A stretch of DNA of 64,000 nucleotides. It comes from Methylobacterium sp. WL119 (GTDB taxonomy: Bacteria; Pseudomonadota; Alphaproteobacteria; Rhizobiales; Beijerinckiaceae). Shown here piece by piece: positions 17,613 through 26,684 of the stretch. The stretch lies in contig NZ_VRUU01000007.1 of assembly GCF_008039875.1 (NCBI RefSeq), positions 1-64,000 of the forward strand, given 5' to 3'. A program made the translations under genes and the position numbers. The notes beneath the pieces were generated by a model that worked only from the letters and a program-made list of their open reading frames with translations, made no database searches and had not been told where the DNA came from. Every line of letters begins with the position of its first letter. The first letter of the stretch is position 1.

Positions 17613-18935
17613 ATGACCGCCGCCACGACCGGCCCGCTCGCGGGTCTCGACGTCATCACGGAGAGCAGCGTGGTCCGCAAGGCCGCTTGGCGGCTGATGC
17701 CGCTGATCATGGTCTGCTACATGTTCGCGTTCTTCGACCGGATCAACATCAGCTTCGCCAAGTTCCAGCTCCAGAGCGACCTCGGCTTCAGCAACGTCGC
17801 CTACGGGCTCGGGGCGAGCATGTTCGTCGTCGGCTACGTGATCTTCGAGGTCCCCTCGAACCTGTTGCTGTACAAGGTCGGCGCGCGGCGCTGGATCGCC
17901 CGGATCATGATCTCCTGGGGCATCGCCACCGCCCTGATGGTCTTCATCAGCACCGAGTGGCACTTCTACCTGCTGCGCTTCATCATCGGCGCGATGGAGG
18001 CCGGCTTCGCACCGGGCATCCTGTATTACTTGACACTGTGGTTCCCGGCCTCGTTCCGCGGCCGCGTGACCTCGTTCATGTTCGTCGCCTCGGCCTTCTC
18101 CGGCATCTTCGGGGCGCCGGTGGCGGGGCTGATCCTCGGCGGCCTCAACGGCACGGCGGGGCTCGCCGGCTGGCAATGGCTGTTCCTGGCCGGCGGCCTG
18201 CCCTGCCTGGTGCTGGGCGTGCTGGTGTTCCTGCGTCTCGACGATCGGATCGCCGACGCGCGCTGGCTGACGCAGCCGGAGAAGGACCTGCTCGCCTCGA
18301 AGATCGCCCACCACAACCGCGACATCGGCGACCACTCGCTCTGGGGCGCGATCAGGCAGCCGGGCTTCCTTCTCATCGCCCTGGTCTACTTCCTGCTGCA
18401 GGTCGGCTCGTACGGCCTGAACTTCTGGGGGCCGGACCTGATCAAGACCGCCACCGGCGGCACCGCGGCCTCGGTCGGCTTCCTCACCGCGATCCCCTAC
18501 ATCTGCGGCGCGATCAGCATGGTCGTGATCGGGCGCCTGTCCGACGCCTCCGGCGACCGGCCGAAATTCGTCGCCGGCCTCGCGGTGGCGGCGGCCATCG
18601 GCTTCTTCGCCGCCGGGCTGTTCGACAAGCAGATCGTGCCGCTGATGATCGCCCTGGCGCTGGTCGGCGCCGGCATCGTCGCCTCGATCCCGACCTTCTG
18701 GACGCTGCCGGCCAAGCTCGTCACCGGCGTCGGGGCCGCCGGCGGCATCGCGCTCATCAACACGCTCGGTCAGTTCGGCGGCATCGTCAGCCCCGTGGCG
18801 GTCGGCTGGGTGAAGGACCTGACCGGCTCGACGACGCCCGCCCTCTACGGCATCGGCATCCTCTGCCTGGTCGCGGCCGGCCTGCTGATCTTCGCATCGC
18901 CCGCCAGCCTGCGCCGCAACGACCGCAATCCCTGA
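17613..18935 (+). CDS. MFS transporter of the anion:cation symporter type
   Basis: The 440-residue protein has about 12 membrane helices. CYMFAFFDRINISFAKFQLQ in helix 1 and VGYVIFEVPSNLLLYKVGARRW in helix 2 are typical of the ACS family, which imports organic anions such as phthalate, tartrate, hexuronates and 4-hydroxyphenylacetate. The ATG at 17613 has a strong AGGAGG. The 133-base gap after the lyase contains a 16-bp palindrome (17576-17591) but no gene. The context suggests uptake of the acid that the CoA-transferase and lyase degrade. Confidence 0.9.
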   Translation: MTAATTGPLAGLDVITESSVVRKAAWRLMPLIMVCYMFAFFDRINISFAKFQLQSDLGFSNVAYGLGASMFVVGYVIFEVPSNLLLYKVGARRWIARIMISWGIATALMVFISTEWHFYLLRFIIGAMEAGFAPGILYYLTLWFPASFRGRVTSFMFVASAFSGIFGAPVAGLILGGLNGTAGLAGWQWLFLAGGLPCLVLGVLVFLRLDDRIADARWLTQPEKDLLASKIAHHNRDIGDHSLWGAIRQPGFLLIALVYFLLQVGSYGLNFWGPDLIKTATGGTAASVGFLTAIPYICGAISMVVIGRLSDASGDRPKFVAGLAVAAAIGFFAAGLFDKQIVPLMIALALVGAGIVASIPTFWTLPAKLVTGVGAAGGIALINTLGQFGGIVSPVAVGWVKDLTGSTTPALYGIGILCLVAAGLLIFASPASLRRNDRNP

Positions 18936-18946
18936 TCCGGCCGGTC

Positions 18947-18970
18947 CTCGGCGGTCCCACACCCGCCGAG
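18947..18970. terminator. Hairpin between converging MFS and E1 genes
   Basis: CTCGGCGG and CCGCCGAG form a perfect 8-bp stem with an 8-nt loop, 12 bases after the MFS stop. It probably ends the catabolic operon. There is no clear U-tract. Confidence 0.5.
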
Positions 18971-19047
18971 ATCTCGCCCTGCGCGGGAGCCCGGGCGATC
19001 ACGCCGATGTCGAGCCGCATCGGGTCGCGCAGCGTCACGTGCGGCGC

Positions 19048-21405
19048 TCAGGCGATGCGCAGGTTGCGGATCGGCCGCTCGGGTGCCAGCGCCAGGGCAG
19101 CCTTGGCGATGCCGCGGGCATCGAGGCCGTAGTGCCGGTAGAGATCGGCGACGGTGCCGGTCTGGCCGAAGCGCTCGACGCCGAGCGCCCGGGTGCGGTG
19201 ACCCTGCACGGCACCGAGCCAGCCGAGCGTCGCCGGGTGGCCGTCGATCACCGTGACGAGCCCGCAATGCGGCGGCAGGCCGGCGAGCAGGGCCTCGACG
19301 TGGCTCCGCGCCGTCCGGTCGCCGCCCTCGCGGGCGCGCTGCGCCGCCGTCCAGCCGGCATGGAGCCGATCGGCGGAGGTGACGGCGAGCAGGCCGATGT
19401 CGCGCCGGTCCTCGGCCATCAGGCCCACCGCCTCGATCGCCTCGGGCGCGACGGCGCCGGTATAGGCGACCACGATCTCCGCGTTCGGGCCGGGCTCGCG
19501 CAGCCAATAGCCGCCGGCGACGATTGCGTCGGACAGGGCCGGCGTCATCGTGCGCTGCGGCTGCGCGATGCTGCGGGTCGAGAGCCGGAAGTAGACCGAG
19601 CCGCCCTCCGGCCCCTCGAGCTGCACATGGTCGAGGGCGTGCGCCATCAGCACCGACAGCTCGTCGACGAAGGCCGGCTCGAAGCTCGACAACCCGTCCT
19701 GCGCCATCCCGATCAGCGGCGTGCCGATCGACTGGTGGGCGCCCCCTTCCGGCGCCAAGGTCACGCCCGACGGCGTCGCCGCGAGGATGAAGCGGGCATC
19801 CTGGTAGCAGGCGTAGTTCAGGGCATCCAGGCCGCGGCAGATGAACGGATCGTAGAGCGTGCCGATCGGGATCAGCCGTTCGCCGAACAGCTTGTGCGAC
19901 AGGCCCAGGCCCGAGAGCAGAAGGAACAGGTTCATCTCGGCGATGCCGAGCTCGATGTGCTGGCCCTTGGCCGAGAAGTCCCAGGTGAAGGTCGAGGGGA
20001 TGCGCTCCGCCTTGAACAGGTCGCGCAGTTCCTCCCGGGCGAACAGGCCGCGCCGGTTCACCCAGCCGCCGAGGTTTGTCGAGACGGTGACGTCGGGCGA
20101 GGTGGTGACGATGCGCTCCGCGATCGGCGCGTCGGAGCGCGCCAGCTCGTTGAGGATCAGCCCGAATCCCGCTTGCGTCGACTGCGTCGGCTGGCGCGGG
20201 CATGGGAAGCCCGCCGGCACCGGCAGGCGCGGCGCCGTGCGCAGCCGCGGCCCCTCGGCGAAGAACGGCGCCGCGTCGATGAAGCGGCGCAGCTCGGCGT
20301 CCGGCAGCGCCAGCCCCTCGAACGGCTCCCATTCGCGCCCCTCGCGCACGCCCATGCTCTCGCGGAGCAGCGCGGTCTGGGCCGGGGTGAGCAGCCCGGA
20401 ATGGTTGTCCTTGTGGCCGGCGAGCGGCAGCCCGAAGCCCTTGACCGTGTAGGCGATGAACACGGTCGGGCGATCGTTGTCGGCCGCCTCGAAGGCCCGG
20501 ATCAGGTTGGTGAGGTCATGCCCGCCGAGGTTGCCCATCAGCGCGGCCAGGGCGGCGTCCGAACGGCGGTCGATCAGCGCCAGCGCGTCGGCGTCGTCGG
20601 CGAGGTCCGCCTTGAGGCGGCGGCGCCAGGCCGCGCCGCCCTGGAAGGTCAGGGCCGCGTAGAGCTGGTTCGGCGCGGTGTCGATCCAGGCGCGCAGCCG
20701 CGCCCCGCCCGGCTCGCGGAAGGCCGCGTCCATCAGAGACCCGTATTTCAGGACGACGACGTCCCAGCCGAACGAGCGGAAGATCTCCTCGAAGCGCGTG
20801 TACAGACCCTCGCGGATCACCGCGTCGAGGCTCTGGCGGTTGTAGTCGATGATCCACCAGGTCCGGCGCAGGCCGTGCTTCCAGCCCTCCATCAGGGCCT
20901 CGAAGATGTTGCCCTCGTCCATCTCGGCATCGCCGACCAGCGCCACCATCCGGCCTTCCGGCCGGTCGAGGCCCCAGCCGTGGGCGCGGACGTAGTCGCG
21001 CACCAGCGACCCGAACAGCGTCTGCGCGACGCCGAGGCCGACGGAGCCGGTCGAGAAGTCCACGTCGTCGGTGTCCTTGGTCCGCGACGGGTAGGATTGC
21101 GCGCCGCCGAAGCCGCGGAAGGTCTCCAGCTTCGCGCGGGTCTGGTTGCCGGCGAGATACTGGATCGCGTGGAAGATCGGGCTGGCATGGGGTTTGACCG
21201 CGACGCGGTCCTCCGGACGCAGCACCGCGAAGTAGAGCGCCGTCAGGATCGTCGCGAGGGAAGCCGACGAGGCCTGGTGGCCGCCGACCTTCATGCCGTC
21301 CGGATTCGGGCGGAGGTGGTTGGCGTTGTGGATCATCCAGGTGGAGAGCCACAGGGCCTTGCGCTCCAGTTCGGTCAGGCAGGGCAGGCGCGGGTCGCTG
21401 TGCAT
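19048..21405 (-). CDS. Homodimeric pyruvate dehydrogenase E1-like (transketolase-fold) 2-oxoacid dehydrogenase
   Basis: The 785-residue thiamine-diphosphate enzyme is of the AceE type, somewhat shorter than AceE (about 880). The N-terminal half has DVDFSTGSVGLGVAQTLFGS and the ThDP/Mg motif GDAEMDEGN (158-166). The centre has KGQHIELGIAEMN, and the C-terminal half is transketolase-like. The start at 21405 is chosen for its upstream GAGAGG; a longer frame to 21465 adds a poorly supported extension. It is divergent from an Lrp gene. In Pseudomonas putida an AceE homologue (MdeB, acting on 2-oxobutyrate from methionine) is paired with an Lrp-type regulator (MdeR). This pair may be similar, but no methionine gamma-lyase gene is here. 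No E2 or E3 gene is in the window. Confidence 0.82.
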   Translation of the reverse strand: MHSDPRLPCLTELERKALWLSTWMIHNANHLRPNPDGMKVGGHQASSASLATILTALYFAVLRPEDRVAVKPHASPIFHAIQYLAGNQTRAKLETFRGFGGAQSYPSRTKDTDDVDFSTGSVGLGVAQTLFGSLVRDYVRAHGWGLDRPEGRMVALVGDAEMDEGNIFEALMEGWKHGLRRTWWIIDYNRQSLDAVIREGLYTRFEEIFRSFGWDVVVLKYGSLMDAAFREPGGARLRAWIDTAPNQLYAALTFQGGAAWRRRLKADLADDADALALIDRRSDAALAALMGNLGGHDLTNLIRAFEAADNDRPTVFIAYTVKGFGLPLAGHKDNHSGLLTPAQTALLRESMGVREGREWEPFEGLALPDAELRRFIDAAPFFAEGPRLRTAPRLPVPAGFPCPRQPTQSTQAGFGLILNELARSDAPIAERIVTTSPDVTVSTNLGGWVNRRGLFAREELRDLFKAERIPSTFTWDFSAKGQHIELGIAEMNLFLLLSGLGLSHKLFGERLIPIGTLYDPFICRGLDALNYACYQDARFILAATPSGVTLAPEGGAHQSIGTPLIGMAQDGLSSFEPAFVDELSVLMAHALDHVQLEGPEGGSVYFRLSTRSIAQPQRTMTPALSDAIVAGGYWLREPGPNAEIVVAYTGAVAPEAIEAVGLMAEDRRDIGLLAVTSADRLHAGWTAAQRAREGGDRTARSHVEALLAGLPPHCGLVTVIDGHPATLGWLGAVQGHRTRALGVERFGQTGTVADLYRHYGLDARGIAKAALALAPERPIRNLRIA

Positions 21406-21463
21406 CGGTTCGGCCTCTCGGAGATGGCCTGAGGATGCCACCACGCACGCGGCAGGAATTGCC

Positions 21464-21493
21464 AATCTCGGCGTGCCGAGCGCAAATCTCGGC
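21464..21493. promoter_or_regulatory. Lrp-type operator: AATCTCGGC repeated 21 bp apart plus inverted repeat
   Basis: AATCTCGGC occurs at 21464 and again at 21485, exactly 21 bp (two helical turns) apart. The first copy is part of the perfect inverted repeat CTCGGC-GT-GCCGAG (21467-21480). The site lies 38 bases before the Lrp start and 59 before the E1 start. Phased sites are typical for Lrp/AsnC proteins, so it is the likely binding region. Confidence 0.55.
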
Positions 21494-21530
21494 AGGATCC
21501 GCTAATCCAGCGGGACCTTGAGGTGAGTTC

Positions 21531-21998
21531 ATGCAGGATCGACGAATCGATGCGATCGACCGGAAGATCCTGGCCGAGCTGCAGCGCGACGGGCGGGTGA
21601 CGATCCAGGATCTCGCCGGCCGCGTCGGCCTTTCGGCCTCCCCGTGCCTGCGCCGCATCCGGATGCTGGAGGAGGCCGGCATCCTCAAGGGCTACGTGGC
21701 GCTGGTCGATCAGGCCAAGGTCGGCCTGCCGATCAGCGTGTTCGCCTCGGTGAAGCTCGAGCGCCAGCGCGAGGAGGAACTCGACCGCTTCGCCGAGGCC
21801 GTGGCGCGCTGGCCGGAGGTGGTGGAGTGCTACCTGATGACCGGGCGGCACGACTACTTGGTGCGCGTCGTCGTCCCGGATCTCGCCGCCTACGAGCGCT
21901 TCCTGAAGGACAAGCTCACCCGCCTCGACGGGGTCGGATCCATCGAGTCGAGCTTCGCCCTGGGCCAGGTGAAGTACACCAACGTGCTTCCGGTCTGA
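21531..21998 (+). CDS. Lrp/AsnC-family transcriptional regulator
   Basis: The 155-residue protein has the expected Lrp layout: a helix-turn-helix over residues ~5-60 (IDRKILAELQRDGRVTIQDL, GLSASPCLRRIRMLEEAGIL), a linker, and a RAM ligand-binding domain ending in SFALGQVKYTNVLPV. EVVECYLMTGRHDYLVRVVV is the typical RAM segment. It is divergent from the E1-like gene with phased repeats between them, so it probably controls that gene in response to an amino acid. If the MdeR analogy holds, the ligand would be methionine-derived; that is inference. Confidence 0.9.
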   Translation: MQDRRIDAIDRKILAELQRDGRVTIQDLAGRVGLSASPCLRRIRMLEEAGILKGYVALVDQAKVGLPISVFASVKLERQREEELDRFAEAVARWPEVVECYLMTGRHDYLVRVVVPDLAAYERFLKDKLTRLDGVGSIESSFALGQVKYTNVLPV

Positions 21999-22881
21999 CC
22001 GCGCGCGGCCGGCGTGGAAGCGAAGGGCTCGGTCGCCGGACCGTCGCCCATCGGACCGGCTTCCCCATGGACCGACCGGGCGGCCTTGCGCCGGGGCGGT
22101 TCGGAAGGCCTGTTGCGACCGCCATGGTCCGACAGAACGTCATTACCAATCCATCCAGCGGCGCCCGCCCGTGCCGGATGTGGGGGGGCTGAAGCAATCG
22201 TCACCCCGTCGGGCAGCGCCGCGGGCGGCGCGGCGCCGTCGCCTTCGACAGGATCGGCTCGGACGAAGCGACGAAGGGCAACCGCATCGCCCGGATCCGG
22301 CAATCTCGGTATTCAAAGAGAATCGGGACCCGTCGAATGCGGGCCATCTTCGCGTGAAACGACACCATCGAGGCCTTTCAGGCCGCGCGGACGGCATCCT
22401 GCGAGACACCGGCGATCTTCGCGGTGTTCCCGATGGACGTATTCCCTTGGGCCGAAACGGATACATCATCGGCGCCAACCCTAATCCTTTTGCGCGTGCG
22501 AACGCGTTCGGCGATGCCCCGTCCCTCCGTGGTCGCGCTGAGGAACGGTCGGCGGAAGACCCCTGAGCCGTGGCCGCGCGCGATGGCCCGCGACGGCGCG
22601 TGACAGTGCCGAGGAACCTGCAGGTGAATTTTTCCAATATTCCGCAGCTGTATACGGCCGATAATTGATTGAATTCGCAGTCACTCGATCGCTCTGCTGT
22701 CATCCCGACATCTCTCCAAATCATGAAGCCTGATATCCGCCTCCGAGCGATTTTGGGCTAGTCAATAATATAGGCGTTCTGTGAGTTGAATAGAAAAAAT
22801 ACTGCCGCCATGCTTCTCGCGTCGGGGATCAGTTCTCACGAACGACGATCAAGGCGAATTCAGTAATTCTGAGGTCTCACC
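21999..22881. other. 883-base region without a convincing gene
   Basis: No frame here has a plausible protein: the longest open frames are Arg/Pro/Ser-rich and lack ribosome sites. Composition drifts from GC-rich to clearly AT-richer after about 22620. The last 260 bases look like a promoter/leader region for the aminotransferase gene, with GAATT-CAGT-AATTC at about 22857-22870 and GAGG before the start codon. Confidence 0.5.
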
Positions 22882-24063
22882 ATGACAGTGCGAGCGCTGG
22901 AAACCATCGCAGCGAACTATCTGCCCCTCACGAAGCCGGATGCGCCTCGCCTGAGCGATCACGTCAGCGAGCTCCAAGAGATCGAGAGATCCTGTTGGTT
23001 GAGCAATTATGGGCCGACCAATACGCGACTCGAAGCGGCGATGATCGAGAACGTCTTCGGCGGCGTCGGTTCGTGCCTCACCGTCTGCAATGCAACGAGC
23101 GGATTGATGCTGGCGTTGAAGCTGGCCGCCGAACGGTCCGGGCCGACCGCGCGCTACGTCATCATGCCGGCCTTCACGTTTGCGGCGACGGCCCATGCGG
23201 CGCTGTGGGCGGGCCTCACGCCGCTGCTGATCGACGTCGATCCGTCGGATTGGTGCGCCTGCCGGATCGCCGAGGACGAGGCCTTGAGGGCCCATGCCGG
23301 AGAGGTCGTCGCGATCATGCCGTACGCGACCTTCGGGGCGTGCATCGATCTCGCGCGCTACGATCGCCTGGCGCAGGAACACGGTGTTTCGATCGTGATC
23401 GACGCCGCCGCCTCGCTCGGATGCCTCGACCAGCTCGGTCGAGCCTTCGGCACCGGCTCCCCGCACATGATCGTCTATTCGATGCACGGCACCAAGCCGT
23501 TCGGCGTCGGCGAGGGCGGACTGATCTACAGCACCGATGGCGAGACGATCGCGCTCCTGCGGAGCATGGCGAATTTCGGCTTCGACAGCGAGCGCTCGGC
23601 CGTGCTGCCGGGGATGAACGCCAAGATGTCGGAGGTCGCCGCGCTCGGCGCCCTCGTCCGCCTCGGCGATTTCGAGGAACGCGCTCGGCACAGGCAGATC
23701 CTCAGCGCCGCGTATCGCGAGGCGTTGCGCGACTTCTCGATGCAGCAGGCGCCGGGCGAGCGCATCGTCTATCAGTTCATGCCCGTGCTGCTCCCGGTCG
23801 GATCGGCCGCGAGCAGGGACGCGATCCGTGCGGACATGGCACGGATGGGCGTCGGCACGGGGAGTTACTTCAGCCCCCATGTCGGGCAGCAGCCCTACTT
23901 CCAGCAGCGATGCGCCTTCGGCGCGCTTCCCGTGGCCGATGCGCTCAGCGCGCACGTCGTCTCACTCCCGCTCTCGGATTTCCTCACCGTCGCGGATGTC
24001 GGCCGGATCTGCGAGGCGTTTCGCACGGCCTGCGGCGCCCAGGCTCGGGAGCAGGTGGCGTGA
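22882..24063 (+). CDS. DegT/DnrJ/EryC1-family PLP aminotransferase
   Basis: The 393-residue protein is of the sugar-aminotransferase family. SNYGPTNTRLEAAM near residue 40, NATSGLMLAL near 73, MPAFTFAATAHAALWAG near 95 and the PLP lysine in SMHGTKPFGVGEGG (Lys205) all fit. Members transaminate keto-sugars on nucleotide carriers, and some instead act on other ketones. The ATG at 22882 follows a GAGG. The stop and the next start share bases (TGATG), so the downstream flavoprotein is translationally coupled and probably works on the same substrate. The gene stands at the left end of the nucleotide-sugar genes. The exact sugar is not predictable. Confidence 0.88.
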   Translation: MTVRALETIAANYLPLTKPDAPRLSDHVSELQEIERSCWLSNYGPTNTRLEAAMIENVFGGVGSCLTVCNATSGLMLALKLAAERSGPTARYVIMPAFTFAATAHAALWAGLTPLLIDVDPSDWCACRIAEDEALRAHAGEVVAIMPYATFGACIDLARYDRLAQEHGVSIVIDAAASLGCLDQLGRAFGTGSPHMIVYSMHGTKPFGVGEGGLIYSTDGETIALLRSMANFGFDSERSAVLPGMNAKMSEVAALGALVRLGDFEERARHRQILSAAYREALRDFSMQQAPGERIVYQFMPVLLPVGSAASRDAIRADMARMGVGTGSYFSPHVGQQPYFQQRCAFGALPVADALSAHVVSLPLSDFLTVADVGRICEAFRTACGAQAREQVA

Positions 24064-25496
24064 TGGCCCGGCGTGCGCCGAAGGCGCCGTTTCGCACCAC
24101 CATCGTCGGCGGCGGCCCGGCCGCGCTCGCGCCCCTCGTCGCGGCCTCGCGAGACGGGCGCCTCGACGAGATCCTCGCCGGCGGCGTCGCCGTCATCGAG
24201 GCCGGGCCGATCCTCGGAGCCGGACGCCTGGGGCGCTACGCGATCTGGTCCGACAGCACGGCCGAAACCTTCCTCACCGCGGTCACCGATCACGCCGACC
24301 CGCGGCTCGGCCAGCTGGTCGACCATCCCCTGTGCCGGGAGTTGCGGGGCTACGGAAAGGGTTCGATCCCGCTGGAGAAGGCCGGGGCCCTGATGGTCCT
24401 GATCGGCGAGGTCCTCCACAAGGCGATCCTGGATGCCGGGGGGCTGGTCCTCGTCGATCACGAGGCGACGAGCGCCCACCGCGACGCGGACGGGCTGTGG
24501 CACACGAAAACCTGCAGCAGGACGATGGGCACGACCTTCGAGGTCGTGTCGGACACGCTGCTCCTCGCCACCGGCGGCGCACAGGATCCGGCGCGGTTGC
24601 TTGAGGAGCCGGTCGCGGGCCGGCCGCTCCTGCCGACATTCGCCGGCAAGATCCTGCAATCCGACGATGTCCTGCGACAGGGCGGCACGGAGCGCCTCGC
24701 TCGCTTCCTGCTGGGCCGCACCGAGCCGCGCATCGCGATCGTCGGCGGCAGCACGAGCGCGGTCGCAACGGCGGTGCTGCTCCTGAGAACCCTGCCCGAG
24801 GAGACGAAGCGGCCCGGCAGCATCCAGATCCTGCATCGGCGCCCGCTGCGGATCTTCTATCCGTCCTCCGAGGCGGCTCTGGCCGACGGCTATACGGAGT
24901 TCGAGCCTTGCGACATCTGCCCGGTGAGCGGCTTCGTCTTCCGGTTCGCCGGATTCCGGACCGAATCCCGTGACCTGATCATGAACGTCAGACGCATCGG
25001 CGGGCGGCCGGGGGACCCGCGTGTCGTTCCGATGCTCATCGACGGCGCGGATCCGGCCCCCGCGCATCGCCTTCTCGAGGAGGCCGACGTCATCGTCGCG
25101 GCGCTGGGCTATCGACCGAGACTGCTGCCCCTGTTCGATTCGAGCGGTGCACCGATCCGCCTGACGGGAAACACGTCCCCCCGCCCCGCCGTGGATGGTG
25201 CCTGTCGGGTTCTCGACGCGAAGGGCCGGCCGGTCGCCGGCGTGTTCGGGATCGGTCTCGCCGCCGGCTTCAGGCCGGCCGGTGCCCTCGGTGGCGAACC
25301 GAGCTTCGTCGGCCAGGCAAACGGGCTGTGGCTCTGGCAGACGGCCGTCGGCTCGATGCTGCTGGACAATCTGCTGACCGCCGCGCGCGAAGACGTCGCG
25401 CCCCCATCGCCGTTCGCGCTCGACCTTCACGTGCTGGAGCAGGCGGCGGGGATCGGTGCGGCGCCCGACCTGAGACCGGCCGCCGCGGCGCGGTGA
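24063..25496 (+). CDS. FAD/NAD(P)-binding flavoprotein coupled to the aminotransferase
   Basis: The 477-residue protein has an N-terminal FAD Rossmann motif (IVGGGPAALAPL, about residues 14-25) and a second dinucleotide motif (IAIVGGSTSAVATAV, near 225-239). An ATG-type closing segment (VIVAALGYRPRLLPLF) follows near 345. This two-site layout is that of NADPH-dependent flavin monooxygenases such as the SidA/IucD group, although the overall similarity is not enough to name one. The start overlaps the aminotransferase stop. An attractive but unproven idea is that it oxidises the amine made by that enzyme (N-hydroxylation). The alternative is an unrelated oxidoreductase of the HpyO/DUF type. Confidence 0.7.
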   Translation: MARRAPKAPFRTTIVGGGPAALAPLVAASRDGRLDEILAGGVAVIEAGPILGAGRLGRYAIWSDSTAETFLTAVTDHADPRLGQLVDHPLCRELRGYGKGSIPLEKAGALMVLIGEVLHKAILDAGGLVLVDHEATSAHRDADGLWHTKTCSRTMGTTFEVVSDTLLLATGGAQDPARLLEEPVAGRPLLPTFAGKILQSDDVLRQGGTERLARFLLGRTEPRIAIVGGSTSAVATAVLLLRTLPEETKRPGSIQILHRRPLRIFYPSSEAALADGYTEFEPCDICPVSGFVFRFAGFRTESRDLIMNVRRIGGRPGDPRVVPMLIDGADPAPAHRLLEEADVIVAALGYRPRLLPLFDSSGAPIRLTGNTSPRPAVDGACRVLDAKGRPVAGVFGIGLAAGFRPAGALGGEPSFVGQANGLWLWQTAVGSMLLDNLLTAAREDVAPPSPFALDLHVLEQAAGIGAAPDLRPAAAAR

Positions 25497-25596
25497 GGCC
25501 TGGATCGCTTCGGGCACGTCCCGGCGGAGCTTCGGATGTTTCGGATCGTGATCGCGTCCCCGGCGGGGCGCCGTCGAGCAGGAGGAGTGGGTCGCC

Positions 25597-26559
25597 ATGA
25601 AGGGCATCGTCCTCGCCGGAGGGTCCGGGACCCGGCTTCACCCGGCGACGCTGGCCATCAACAAGCAGCTGCTCCCGATCTACGACAAGCCGATGATCTA
25701 CTATCCGATCTCGGTGCTGATGCTGGCGGGCATCCGCGAGATCCTGATCATCTCCGCGCCCGAGCACCTCGGCAGCTATCAGCAGCTGCTCGGCACCGGC
25801 GAGCAGTTCGGCCTGCGCTTCTCCTATGCGGTGCAGCCCAAGCCCGAGGGGCTGGCCCAGGCCTTCATCATCGGGCGCGACTTCGTCGGAACCGACCCGG
25901 TCGCCCTGGTGCTGGGCGACAACCTGTTCTTCGGGGCCGGCCTCAAGAACCTGCTCGTCCGCGCGGCGATGCGCGAGCGCGGGGCGACCGTCTTCGCCTA
26001 TCACGTCGACGGCCCCGAAGCCTACGGCGTCGTCACCCTGGACGGTCGCGGCCGGCCGCAAAAGCTCGTCGAGAAGCCGATCCGGCCCGAGAGCCACTGG
26101 GCCGTGACCGGGCTCTATCTCTACGACAACCGGGTGCTCGACATCGCAGCGGCGACGAGGCCTTCGGCCCGGGGCGAGCTGGAGATCACCAGCGTGAACC
26201 AGGCCTACCTGGAACGCGGCGAGCTGCACGTAGAGCTGCTGCGGCGCGGGTATGCCTGGCTCGACACCGGCACGCACGACAGCCTTCTCGAAGCCGGCGA
26301 GTTCGTGCGGACGCTGCAACGGCGGCAGGGGCTTCAGGTCGCCTGCCTCGAGGAGATCGCCTATCGGCAGCGTTTCATCAGCCACGAGCAACTCGTCGCC
26401 CGCGGCGAGCTCTTCGCGAAGACCCCTTACGGCCAGAACCTGCTCCGCTTGGCGCGCGACAAGCAGCCGGCCAAGCCGATCCATCTCATGGTGAAGGCCC
26501 CGGGCCAGATCCTCCCGCGCGAACCGGCGCCCCATCACCGCGACATCCGCGTCGCGTGA
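25597..26559 (+). CDS. rfbA: Glucose-1-phosphate thymidylyltransferase
   Basis: The 320-residue protein has the RfbA motifs [20 protein letters not shown] at the N-terminus, [17 protein letters not shown] and VEKPI, and it ends the core with YGQNLLRL. RfbA makes dTDP-glucose from dTTP and glucose-1-phosphate, the first step toward dTDP-rhamnose and many deoxy/amino sugars. It is about 30 residues longer than usual at the C-terminus. A GGAGGAG lies just before the ATG. RfbB, RfbC and RfbD genes are absent here, so the dTDP-glucose must feed enzymes encoded elsewhere, or the DegT aminotransferase after a 4,6-dehydratase from elsewhere. Confidence 0.93.
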   Translation: MKGIVLAGGSGTRLHPATLAINKQLLPIYDKPMIYYPISVLMLAGIREILIISAPEHLGSYQQLLGTGEQFGLRFSYAVQPKPEGLAQAFIIGRDFVGTDPVALVLGDNLFFGAGLKNLLVRAAMRERGATVFAYHVDGPEAYGVVTLDGRGRPQKLVEKPIRPESHWAVTGLYLYDNRVLDIAAATRPSARGELEITSVNQAYLERGELHVELLRRGYAWLDTGTHDSLLEAGEFVRTLQRRQGLQVACLEEIAYRQRFISHEQLVARGELFAKTPYGQNLLRLARDKQPAKPIHLMVKAPGQILPREPAPHHRDIRVA

Positions 26560-26684
26560 GCAGCATCGCGCGCATGGAGCCCCGCGCGCGATCGCCGATG
26601 CCGTTCTTCAGCAAGCCCTGCAGATCGGATCGGTCTCATCGTCAGCGAGGCTGCCGAAACCCTTCCGATCCGGATCGAGTCGCC

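Noticed and set aside
22143..22724. Minus-strand frame of 193 codons in the gap before the aminotransferase
   Set aside because: Runs of Arg and no family-like segment; the region looks non-coding. A short segment reading IGNTAKIAGVSQDAVRAA in another frame looked like a helix-turn-helix but is too short to support.
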